Assembly (NCBI GenBank): GCA_014654535.1
Contig: BNBA01000012.1
Location: 54,203-118,202, forward strand
Length of the DNA stretch: 64,000 nucleotides
Direction of reading: 5' to 3'
Source of the DNA: Xanthomonas boreopolis
Lineage (GTDB): Bacteria > Pseudomonadota > Gammaproteobacteria > Xanthomonadales > Xanthomonadaceae
Both the position numbers and the translations under genes were made by a program. Of the stretch, positions 7,195 through 14,528 are shown one piece after another (the stretch's first letter is position 1; every line of letters begins with the position of its first letter). The notes under the pieces are model-generated. The model was not told the DNA's origin. It did no database searches and was given only the letters and a program-made list of their open reading frames with translations.

Positions 7195-9081
7195 ATGTCC
7201 AGCCACAGCCAGTTCGCCCTCCTGAAGCAACGCCGCTTCCTGCCGTTCTTCGCCGTACAGGCCCTGGGCGCCTTCAACGACAACGTCTACCGCCAGGCCA
7301 TCATCGGCCTGTTGTTCTATCTGGGCGTGGACGAAGCCCAGCGCACGCTCTACACCAACCTCGCCCCGGCGCTGTTCATCCTGCCCTACTTCCTGTTCTC
7401 CGCCATCGCTGGCCAGATCGCGGAAAGGCTGGAGAAGCAGAAGCTGATCGTGATCACCACCACCATGGAGATCGGGATCATGTCGCTGGCGGCGGTCGGC
7501 TTCCTGACCCAGAACATGCCGGTCCTGCTGGTCGCGCTGTTCTGCACCGGGCTGCAGTCCACCCTGTTCGGCCCGGTGAAGTACTCGATCCTGCCGGCCG
7601 TGCTCAAGCCGGAGGAACTCACCGGCGGCAACGGCCTGGTCGAGATGGGCACGTCGATCTCGATCCTGTGCGGCATGATCGTCGGCGGCCTGATCTTCCA
7701 GATCGCCGGCACGCACGGGCCGGAAACGGCCGCCACCGCGGTGATCGCGATCGCGGTGTGCGGCAATCTCTGCGCCCGGCTCATCCCGAAGGTCGATGCC
7801 GGCGCGCCCGGGCTGAAGGTGCGCTGGAACCCGCTGCCGGAGTCGCTGGCGATCATGCGCCTGACCCGCAGGACGCCGGCGGTGCGCAACGCCATCCTCG
7901 GCGTGTCCTGGTTCTGGTTCATCGGCACCGTGCTGACCGCGCAGCTGCCCAGCTACGCGGAGATCAACCTCGGCGGCCACCAGGAGCTGTACGTGTTCGC
8001 GCTGGCGCTGTTCTCGATCGGCACCGGCGCCGGCTCGCTGCTGTGCGAGAAGCTGTCCGGCCGCACGGTCGAGATCGGCCTGGTGCCGCTGGGCGCGTTC
8101 GGCATCAGCGCGTTCCTGCTCGACCTCTACTTCGCCCGTCCGGGGCATGCGCTGCTGGCTGGCCTGGACATCGGCCAGTTCCTGCGCCAGCCGGGCAGCG
8201 GACGGATCGTGTTCGACCTGGTCGGCATCGGCGTGTTCACCGGTTTCTTCGTGGTGCCGCTGTTCGCGCTGATCCAGAGCCGCACGCCCAAGGCCGAGCT
8301 GTCGCGGGTGATCGCGGGCCTGAACATCCAGAACTCGCTGTTCATCGTCACCGCCGCGGTGCTCGGCATCGCGGTGCAGCGCTTCCTCGGCTGGACCATC
8401 CCGCAGGTGTTCCTGGCGCTGGCGATCGCCAACACGCTGGTGGCGATCTGGATCTTCAGCATCGTGCCCGAGTTCCTGATGCGCCTGCTGAGCTGGATGA
8501 TGGTGCGCACGCTGTACCGGCCGCGCCTGCACGGCATCGAGAAACACGTGCCGGACGAAGGCGCCGCGCTGATCGTCTGCAACCACGTCAGCTACATGGA
8601 CGCGCTGATCCTGTCGGCGACGATCCCGCGACCGGTGCGCTTCGTCATGTACTACAAGATCTTCAACATCCCGGTGATGCGCTGGATCTTCCGCACCGCC
8701 AAGGCGATCCCGATCGCCGGCGCCAAGGAGGACCCGGAGCTGATGCAGCGCGCGTTCGATGCGGTCGACGCGGCGCTGGCCGAGGGCGAGCTGGTGTGCG
8801 TCTTCCCGGAGGGCGCGTTGACCAAGGACGGCGATATCGCGCCGTTCAAGTCCGGCGTGGAGAGGATCCTGGCGCGCCGGCCGGTGCCGGTCGTGCCGAT
8901 GGCGCTGCGCGGGATGTGGTCGAGCATGTGGAGCCGGCGCGACTCGCGGATGCGCCGCATGCGCCTGCCGCGGCGCTTCCGCGCGCACGTCGACGTGGCC
9001 GCCGGCGAGCCGATGCCCGGCGACAGCAGCGCCGCGGCCCTGGAAGCGCGCGTGCGCGCGCTGCGCGGCGAGCATGCCTGA
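7195..9081 (+). CDS. MFS transporter fused to 1-acyl-glycerol-phosphate-type acyltransferase (LplT/PlsC-like)
   Basis: A 628-residue fusion. Residues 1 to about 420 are an MFS transporter with the LplT-like opening ALGAFNDNVYRQAIIGLLF. Residues about 435-628 are a PlsC-type acyltransferase with the catalytic HX4D motif (NHVSYMD) and the FPEGALTKDG motif. In E. coli, lysophospholipid flipping (LplT) and re-acylation (Aas) are separate genes; longer fusions also carry an acyl-ACP synthetase domain, which is absent here. The likely role is import of lysophospholipid across the inner membrane and re-acylation. The ATG is preceded by AAAGGAG. A perfect hairpin follows the stop. Activity and acyl donor are inferred. 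Confidence 0.88.
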   Translation: MSSHSQFALLKQRRFLPFFAVQALGAFNDNVYRQAIIGLLFYLGVDEAQRTLYTNLAPALFILPYFLFSAIAGQIAERLEKQKLIVITTTMEIGIMSLAAVGFLTQNMPVLLVALFCTGLQSTLFGPVKYSILPAVLKPEELTGGNGLVEMGTSISILCGMIVGGLIFQIAGTHGPETAATAVIAIAVCGNLCARLIPKVDAGAPGLKVRWNPLPESLAIMRLTRRTPAVRNAILGVSWFWFIGTVLTAQLPSYAEINLGGHQELYVFALALFSIGTGAGSLLCEKLSGRTVEIGLVPLGAFGISAFLLDLYFARPGHALLAGLDIGQFLRQPGSGRIVFDLVGIGVFTGFFVVPLFALIQSRTPKAELSRVIAGLNIQNSLFIVTAAVLGIAVQRFLGWTIPQVFLALAIANTLVAIWIFSIVPEFLMRLLSWMMVRTLYRPRLHGIEKHVPDEGAALIVCNHVSYMDALILSATIPRPVRFVMYYKIFNIPVMRWIFRTAKAIPIAGAKEDPELMQRAFDAVDAALAEGELVCVFPEGALTKDGDIAPFKSGVERILARRPVPVVPMALRGMWSSMWSRRDSRMRRMRLPRRFRAHVDVAAGEPMPGDSSAAALEARVRALRGEHA

Positions 9082-9083
9082 GC

Positions 9084-9115
9084 CCGCGGCGGATCGCCTT
9101 TGCGATCCGCCGCGG
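9084..9115 (+). terminator. Hairpin after the MFS-acyltransferase gene
   Basis: A perfect 13-bp stem, CCGCGGCGGATCG and its complement, around a CCTTTG loop, three bases after the stop codon. There is no U-run, so it is terminator-like or a 3'-end stabiliser rather than a textbook intrinsic terminator. The rest of the gap to 9353 shows no gene. Confidence 0.55.
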
Positions 9116-9353
9116 CCATCGCTACGCTGTACCGGCAAGCACGCTGCAGGGGCTCCACTGCATTGCACACGGAAAAGCATCCGCCACGGGGGAGGGCCAT
9201 GTCGACATCGATCAGCGTCGCCGCCGGCCGCCGCCTCCGCGGCCCCGTCACCCTGCCATGGCGCCGGCGCGACGCCCCGTCCGCCGCTCGTCCCTCTTGT
9301 CCCCGCAAGCCCTGCCCACCCTGCATCACCACCCAAGGAAACAGGAGTTCCAC

Positions 9354-9689
9354 ATGAGCGCAGTTCCTCCCGTCACCCCGCCACCGGTCGCCGCCTCCGA
9401 GCCGATCCCGAACCACCTGGCGTGGTCGATCATCTCGACCATCCTGGCCACCTGCCTGTGCTGCCCGGTCGGCCTGATCGGCATCGTCGCCATCGTGTTC
9501 TCCAGCAAGGTCACCACGCTGCTCAACCAGGGCGACATCGAGGGCGCCCGGCGCGCCTCGAACACCGCCAAGACCTGGTGCTGGGTCGCGACCGCGCTGG
9601 CGATCGTCGGCCTGGTCATCAACATCGTCTGGTTCGCCACCGGCGGCATCCAGGCCTACATGGAAATGCTGCAGCAGTACCAGCAGTAA
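9354..9689 (+). CDS. CD225/dispanin-family small membrane protein
   Basis: A 111-residue protein with a Pro-rich N-terminus and two hydrophobic segments, about residues 22-47 and 75-98. The conserved loop between them contains FSSKVTTLLNQGDIEGARRASNTAKTW in outline, typical of the CD225 (PF04505) family, which includes animal interferon-induced membrane proteins. The CLCCPVGLIGIVAIVFSSK pattern with cysteines before the loop fits well. Bacterial members are of unknown function. The ATG is preceded by ACAGGAG. It sits ten bases before a DUF2752 gene on the same strand, a pairing I recall from other bacteria, so the two probably form an operon. Confidence 0.85.
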   Translation: MSAVPPVTPPPVAASEPIPNHLAWSIISTILATCLCCPVGLIGIVAIVFSSKVTTLLNQGDIEGARRASNTAKTWCWVATALAIVGLVINIVWFATGGIQAYMEMLQQYQQ

Positions 9690-9699
9690 GGGCGCGGAC

Positions 9700-10113
9700 T
9701 TGAAGGCCCCGGCCTGGCTCAAGGTCACCGGACTGGCATCGGCCGCGCTCGCGGCCGGTGCCGGCGTCTGGGTGCTGCGCCATTACGACCCCAACGTGGC
9801 GGGCAACCCGTTCCCGCCCTGCATGTTCTATGCGTTGACCGGGCACTACTGCATCGGCTGCGGGCTGACCCGCGCCCTGCACGCGCTCGTGCACGGCGAC
9901 ATCGCCCGCGCCTTCCACATGAACCCGCTGGCGATGATCGCGTTGCCGCTGATGCCGCTGATGGCGGCTTGGTCGTCCGGCTGGCAGCCGCGCCCGTTGC
10001 AGCCGCTGATGCGGGTCGTGCTCGAACCCAAGCTGTGGCTGGTCCTGCTGCCCACGTACTGGGTGGCGCGCAACCTGCCGTGGCCGCCGTTCACCTGGCT
10101 CGCGCCCATCTAG
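9700..10113 (+). CDS. DUF2752 membrane protein
   Basis: A 137-residue protein of the DUF2752 family. The family core is visible as NPFPPCMFYALTGHYCIGCG followed by LTRALHALVHGDIARAFHMN, with three conserved cysteines in a C-x(11)-C-x2-C arrangement and hydrophobic segments before and after. The frame opens with TTG at 9700, ten bases after the CD225 gene; no strong Shine-Dalgarno is seen, so translational coupling is plausible. Function is unknown; the Cys pattern suggests metal binding or a disulphide but this is not established. Confidence 0.85.
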   Translation: MKAPAWLKVTGLASAALAAGAGVWVLRHYDPNVAGNPFPPCMFYALTGHYCIGCGLTRALHALVHGDIARAFHMNPLAMIALPLMPLMAAWSSGWQPRPLQPLMRVVLEPKLWLVLLPTYWVARNLPWPPFTWLAPI

Positions 10114-10149
10114 CGCGCCGCCGCCCCGCGCCAGAGCACCGCGGCCCCG

Positions 10150-11043
10150 TCAGGCCACCCAGCCGGCGATCACCAGCAGCGCCAGCACCACCATCCACAG
10201 CAGCAGCACGCGCCAGACCAGGCTCATCGCATCGCGCAGCTCGGGCAGGCGACGCCATACCGGCACCAGGCCGGCATCGGTGTAGTCGTGCGCCTCTTCG
10301 CGCAATTCGGCGCTGACGCTGGCCCGCGCCACCGCACCGAGGAACGCCGGCTCCAGCGACCAGCGATTGCCATGGGCCTCGCGCCAGGCCCGGTAGACCG
10401 TGTCGAAATTGCCGACCAGCGCCATCGACAACGCCATCAGCTGCGCCACCGGCCATTCCAGCACCGCCAGCAGCCGGTGCGCGCCTTCCAGGTGGCGCGC
10501 GGGCAGGCGCTCGGACAGCGCGCCCTCCACCAGTTGCGCGCTCAGCCGGTACAGCACCGCGCCCACCGGCCCGAGCAGCAGGAACCAGAACATCACCGCG
10601 AACCAGCGCCGCAATGCATTGACTACCACCGCGGCCACCAGCGACGGCGCGTCCTCGTGCAGGCTGCCGCCGGCCGATTGCAGGTGGGCGATCGCCAGGC
10701 GCCGCGAGGAAGGCTCCTCGGCGTCGATCACCGCTTCCACGTCGCGGTCGAGGTCGCGCGGCCCCCAGGTCCAGGCCAGCACGCCGATCCCGAGCGCCAG
10801 CGAAGGCAGCCCGAAGCCGATGCCGGACAGTCCCCATTGCACGGCCAGCACCAGCAGCAGCGGCGGCGCCAGCACCAGCGCCACGCCATAGACGCCACGC
10901 CACGCCGCCAGCCCGCCGGCGCGCGCGTCCAGCCAGCCCACCCAGCGCTCCAGCCAGGCGAAACGGCGCAGCGATGCCGCCAGTGCCGGAGCGACATGGC
11001 CCAACGCGAGTGCGACGATCACGGCGACCAGGGTGGTGAACAT
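10150..11043 (-). CDS. ampE: AmpE-like inner membrane protein
   Basis: A 297-residue CobD/AmpE-family membrane protein. The RRWFAVMFWFLLLGPVGAVL core and four hydrophobic segments (about residues 1-20, 50-90, 140-170, 270-295) fit AmpE. In enterobacteria AmpE is encoded with AmpD and is proposed to act as a sensory partner in peptidoglycan recycling and AmpC beta-lactamase induction, although its role is poorly defined. No ampD is next to it here. It lies downstream of nudC on the same strand, 60 bases after it. Convergent with the DUF2752 gene. Confidence 0.83.
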   Translation of the reverse strand: MFTTLVAVIVALALGHVAPALAASLRRFAWLERWVGWLDARAGGLAAWRGVYGVALVLAPPLLLVLAVQWGLSGIGFGLPSLALGIGVLAWTWGPRDLDRDVEAVIDAEEPSSRRLAIAHLQSAGGSLHEDAPSLVAAVVVNALRRWFAVMFWFLLLGPVGAVLYRLSAQLVEGALSERLPARHLEGAHRLLAVLEWPVAQLMALSMALVGNFDTVYRAWREAHGNRWSLEPAFLGAVARASVSAELREEAHDYTDAGLVPVWRRLPELRDAMSLVWRVLLLWMVVLALLVIAGWVA

Positions 11044-11103
11044 GTCGGATCCTCCTGGACCGATTCTATGCGAGCGCCGGCAACGGCCGCGTTATCGCCC
11101 AGG

Positions 11104-12012
11104 TCAGTCCCGGGCGTGGAACCAGTGCTCGACCAGCGCCCGCGCGATCGAGATCGGCGGCGGCAGGCGGATGCCCTCGCCATCGTCCTCGCGGTCGCGC
11201 GCCAATGCCGCGCCCACGTCCTCGCGACCGAACCAGCGCGCGTCCTCCAGCTCGCCGTCCACCTGCGGCACCTGGCCGGGATCGGCGACGGCCTCGAACC
11301 CCAGCATCAGCGCGCCCGGGAATGGCCATGGCTGCGCTCCCAGGTAGCGGCAGCCGGCGACCCGGACCCGGGTCTCCTCGAATACCTCGCGCGCCACCGT
11401 CTGTTCGAGCGACTCGCCCGGCTCGACGAAGCCGGCGATCACCGAGTAGCGGCGCGGCGGCCAGTTCGGTTGCCGCCCCAGCAACAGGCGTTCGCCGTCG
11501 GAGACCGCCACGATCACCGCGGGGTCCACGCGCGGATAGTGCTCGTTGCCGCATTGCGCGCAATGCCCGATGAACCCGGCACGCCGGAACTCGATCGCGC
11601 CGCCGCAGACGCCGCAGAAACGGGTGCGCGCCTGCCAGTAGGACATGCCGCGCGCGTAGGCGAAGGCGCTGGACGCGCGCGTGTCCCAGCTCGCCGCCGC
11701 CTGGCGCAGGTCGATCCGGCCCGGCGCCTGCGCCGCGACCGTCGCCGCGTCCACGCAGAACCAGCCGCGCCCGTCCTGCAACCCGAGGAAGATCGCCGTG
11801 CCGGGGCCACCGCCCAGCTCGGCCCCGGTCAGCGCGAACGGCTGGCCGTCGGCGTCGGCGAAGGCATTGCCGTCGTTGTCCAGGACCAGCACGCGCGCCT
11901 CGTCCCAGAGCGCGGCCACGGCGGCGGCATCGTTGCGCAACGCATCGGCGCGATCGAGCGGCTCGCCGACGAAGGCGAAGCCCGAAAACGGAGGAGGAAG
12001 ATCGTTAGGCAT
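11104..12012 (-). CDS. nudC: NADH pyrophosphatase (NAD(+) diphosphatase), deNADding enzyme
   Basis: NudC hydrolyses NAD(H) to NMN(H) and AMP and removes NAD caps from RNA 5' ends. The zinc ribbon is visible as CGVCGG and CAQCGN. The Nudix box reads GFVEPGESLEQTVAREVFEE, and it is followed by the NudC-specific AQPWPFPGALMLGF, the family SQPWPFPxS motif with A and G substitutions. Total 302 residues from the ATG at 12012; the frame is open 15 codons further, but that extension lacks family similarity. Neighbours give no further clue. Confident family and subfamily call. Confidence 0.94.
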   Translation of the reverse strand: MPNDLPPPFSGFAFVGEPLDRADALRNDAAAVAALWDEARVLVLDNDGNAFADADGQPFALTGAELGGGPGTAIFLGLQDGRGWFCVDAATVAAQAPGRIDLRQAAASWDTRASSAFAYARGMSYWQARTRFCGVCGGAIEFRRAGFIGHCAQCGNEHYPRVDPAVIVAVSDGERLLLGRQPNWPPRRYSVIAGFVEPGESLEQTVAREVFEETRVRVAGCRYLGAQPWPFPGALMLGFEAVADPGQVPQVDGELEDARWFGREDVGAALARDREDDGEGIRLPPPISIARALVEHWFHARD

Positions 12013-12131
12013 CCGCGGAAGCCTGCCGACATTCGCATGGCATCGCAACCGCGCCATGCGCCCAGGGACCTATCCGACCGTGCGCGGGAACGCCCGGCCG
12101 CCCGGACCGGCAGGCGCGGCGCCGGCGCGGC

Positions 12132-12518
12132 TCAGACGCTGAAGCTGCTGCCGCAGCCGCAGGTGCTCTTGGCGTTCGGATTGCGGATCACGAACTGCGC
12201 GCCGGTCAGGCCCTCGGTGTAGTCCACCTCGGCGCCCATCAGGTATTGCAGGCTCAGCGGATCGACCAGCAGGGTCACGCCGTCGGTATCCACCGCCAGG
12301 TCGTCCTCGGCGCGGTTCTCGTCGAACTCGAAGCCGTACTGGAAGCCCGAGCAGCCGCCGCCCTGGATGTAGACGCGCAGCGCCAGGTCGGCGTTGCCTT
12401 CCTCCTGGATCAGCTCGCGCACCTTGGCGGCGGCGGCCGGCGTGAAGTTCAGCGGCCGCTCCAGCGACTGGTAGTCGGGAGCGGGCGCGGCCGTGGGCAG
12501 GGAAACGAGCGTACTCAT
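12132..12518 (-). CDS. erpA: Iron-sulfur cluster insertion protein ErpA
   Basis: A-type Fe-S carrier of 128 residues. The three cluster-binding cysteines are visible in [11 protein letters not shown] and the C-terminal [21 protein letters not shown] and [14 protein letters not shown] match ErpA more than IscA. It transfers Fe-S clusters to apo-targets, including isoprenoid enzymes and respiratory subunits in E. coli. The N-terminus is about 14 residues longer than E. coli ErpA. It is the last gene of a minus-strand block after bactofilin and the DUF6776 gene, an arrangement I recall from other xanthomonads. Confidence 0.95.
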   Translation of the reverse strand: MSTLVSLPTAAPAPDYQSLERPLNFTPAAAAKVRELIQEEGNADLALRVYIQGGGCSGFQYGFEFDENRAEDDLAVDTDGVTLLVDPLSLQYLMGAEVDYTEGLTGAQFVIRNPNAKSTCGCGSSFSV

Positions 12519-12549
12519 GCGCGCGAGATGGGGGCGTCCGCCCGGCTTA

Positions 12550-12969
12550 TCAAGCCGGCTCCAGCGCCTCTTCTGGCACGGGCGAGGGCAGCGCCGCGAT
12601 CGCGCCGGCGTGGATCAGCCGCCCGGTCAGCTGCGCACCGGCGCTCATCTCGACCACCTGGTAGTGCACGTTGCCCTGCACGCGGGCGTTGGCGGCCAGC
12701 TCGACCTTCTCGGAGGCGTGCACGTCGCCGGTCATCTTGCCGTTGATGACCACCACCGGCGCGCGGATCTCGCCCTCGACGATGCCGGTCTCGGCCAGGG
12801 TCACCGCGGCCTGGCTCCCCTCGTCGGCGATCACCTTGCCGACCACGCGGCCCTCGATGTACAGGCCGCCGCTGAAGGTCAGGTCGCCGCGGATCACCAC
12901 CTGCGCGCCGATCAGCGTGTCGACCACGGTCTGGCCTCCCCGGCCGGATTTGTTCCCGAACATGTTCAT
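12550..12969 (-). CDS. Bactofilin family protein
   Basis: A 139-residue bactofilin (PF04519, formerly DUF583): short polar N-terminus, then a beta-helix of hydrophobic repeats such as [20 protein letters not shown] and [20 protein letters not shown], and an acidic tail. Bactofilins polymerise into nucleotide-independent filaments used for cell shape, stalk or pole organisation. The start ATG overlaps the stop of the upstream DUF6776 gene by four bases (ATGA), implying translational coupling. An envelope-shape role together with that membrane-anchored coiled-coil partner is an inference from the coupling. Confidence 0.92.
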   Translation of the reverse strand: MNMFGNKSGRGGQTVVDTLIGAQVVIRGDLTFSGGLYIEGRVVGKVIADEGSQAAVTLAETGIVEGEIRAPVVVINGKMTGDVHASEKVELAANARVQGNVHYQVVEMSAGAQLTGRLIHAGAIAALPSPVPEEALEPA

Positions 12970-13706
12970 TCCCCCGCGTCGCTGCCGACGCGTTTCCAAT
13001 CGAAGGTCTGGTTTACCGGCGCCCCACCGCCGGACAGCGAGATTCTCACACGTTGCGGGGTGAAATCCTTGGGCAGGATCACGCTGCCCTCCAACTGCTG
13101 GAAGTAACGGAACGAATAATCCTGGCCGGGCACGTTCTGCTTCTGGTGCAGCTCGTCCCAGCTGACCGTGGTCAGCTTGCCGGCGCGCACGCCCTCCACC
13201 GAGAAGCGCAGCTGGCCCTGGCTGATCGCCCCGCGGTTGAGGTTCTGGGTCAGCACCGCGGTGTAGCTCCAGCTCCCGCCGGCCTCCGGCGCGAACTCGA
13301 TCGAGTGCACGTTCAGGCCCTTGCGCTGGCTGGTCGATCCAACCAGCCGCTCGTAGAAGGCCACGTCGGCCCGCAGCGCCGCGATCTGCTCGTCGCGCTC
13401 GGCCAGGGAGGCCTGGATCTCGGTATTGGCGGCGCGGCTGATCTTGTCCGACACCGCCAGGTTGACCTGGCGCTGCTTCAGCTCCTCGATCTGGCGCGCC
13501 TGCGCGGCCTCGCGCGCGCGCGACCGGCCCAGCTCGGCCTCCGCCTCGGCCAGCCGCGGCACCGCGCTGCGCCCGGCCCACCACCAGGTCAGCCCGAGCG
13601 AAGCCAGCCACAACACCGCGATAGCGGCGATCCAGCCCCGCCGCCACGACGGCGAGCCCGGCGAGGCGGTTTGCATGAAGCGGATGCGGGGCTTGGGCTG
13701 GCTCAT
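12966..13706 (-). CDS. DUF6776-type membrane-anchored coiled-coil protein
   Basis: A 246-residue protein with a positively charged N-terminus, one membrane segment around residues 25-45 (WIAAIAVLWLASLGLTWWWA), a predicted coiled coil of about residues 48-115 rich in Glu, Arg, Gln and Ala, and a C-terminal beta-rich domain ending in [12 protein letters not shown]. This matches the DUF6776 family found next to bactofilin in xanthomonads; function unknown. A periplasmic or pole-linked adaptor role is possible. Its stop overlaps the bactofilin start, so they are co-translated. The ATG at 13706 is chosen because upstream sequence reads as low-complexity frame shadow. Confidence 0.8.
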   Translation of the reverse strand: MSQPKPRIRFMQTASPGSPSWRRGWIAAIAVLWLASLGLTWWWAGRSAVPRLAEAEAELGRSRAREAAQARQIEELKQRQVNLAVSDKISRAANTEIQASLAERDEQIAALRADVAFYERLVGSTSQRKGLNVHSIEFAPEAGGSWSYTAVLTQNLNRGAISQGQLRFSVEGVRAGKLTTVSWDELHQKQNVPGQDYSFRYFQQLEGSVILPKDFTPQRVRISLSGGGAPVNQTFDWKRVGSDAGE

Positions 13707-13865
13707 CGTCGGAGAATGCGCGGCCGGTCGCCGGCCGGTTCCTGAAACGGGCGGCCCGGCAGTGTAAACCACCGTTCCGTCACGGCACGGGAACGCCCGG
13801 CGGGCGACTGGCGCCGTGGCCGCGCTTGGCGGATAGTTCCTCCCTCCCCGCTCCGGGCGTTGGGC

Positions 13866-14489
13866 ATGAACGAAGCGCACCTGTTCGTCATCGGCATCCT
13901 GCTGGCCTGGCTGGCCGGCATCCGCGTCTACCTGACCGTGTTCGGCGTCGGGCTCGCCGGCCTGCTCGGCTGGGTCGACCTGCCGCCGGCATTGCAGGCC
14001 ACCCAGTCCTGGTGGGTGCTGGGCACCTCCGGCGCGCTCGCGCTGGTCGAGTTCTTCGCCGACAAGATCCCGGGCGTGGACTCGGCCTGGGACCTGTTGC
14101 AGACGCTGGCGCGAGTCCCGGCCGGCGCCTTCCTGGCGGCCGCGACGCTGTCGCCCGACGGCCAGCTGGGCGCCGGCACGCTCGCCGCCGGCGCGGGCAT
14201 CGCCCTGGCCAGCCATGGCCTGAAGGCCGGCACGCGCGCCCTGCTGAACACCTCGCCGGAACCCGCCAGCAACTGGGTCGCCTCGGTCGCCGAGGACACC
14301 GTGGTCACCGCCACGCTCGCCCTGGCCCTGGCCCACCCGTGGCTGGCATTGGCTTTCGTGCTCGCCGCCAGCCTGGTCGGCGCGCTGCTGGTGTGGTGGG
14401 CGTGGCGGCTGCTCTGGCGCGGCGTGCGACGGCTCACCGCGCCGTTGCGCGAGCCCCCGCCGGGGCATCCCGGTTCCCCGCTCCCGTGA
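13866..14489 (+). CDS. DUF4126 membrane protein
   Basis: A 207-residue protein of the DUF4126 family, almost entirely hydrophobic, with about five or six membrane segments. The family features are GILLAWLAGIRVYLTVFGVG at the N-terminus, ALVEFFADKIPGVDSAWDLL in the middle, and ASHGLKAGTRALLNTSPEPASNW. Function is unknown. The ATG at 13866 is preferred over an in-frame TTG two codons upstream. It begins 160 bases from the divergent DUF6776 gene and ends 39 bases before the next gene. Confidence 0.85.
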   Translation: MNEAHLFVIGILLAWLAGIRVYLTVFGVGLAGLLGWVDLPPALQATQSWWVLGTSGALALVEFFADKIPGVDSAWDLLQTLARVPAGAFLAAATLSPDGQLGAGTLAAGAGIALASHGLKAGTRALLNTSPEPASNWVASVAEDTVVTATLALALAHPWLALAFVLAASLVGALLVWWAWRLLWRGVRRLTAPLREPPPGHPGSPLP

Positions 14490-14528
14490 AGATGACCGCA
14501 TAATCGCCGGCTCTACCTGGGGGACGTG

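Noticed and set aside
6105..9689. 1194-codon open frame on the plus strand
   Set aside because: Frame shadow over LysR, the repeat and the MFS-acyltransferase; only its last 111 codons, from 9354, are a real gene (CD225).
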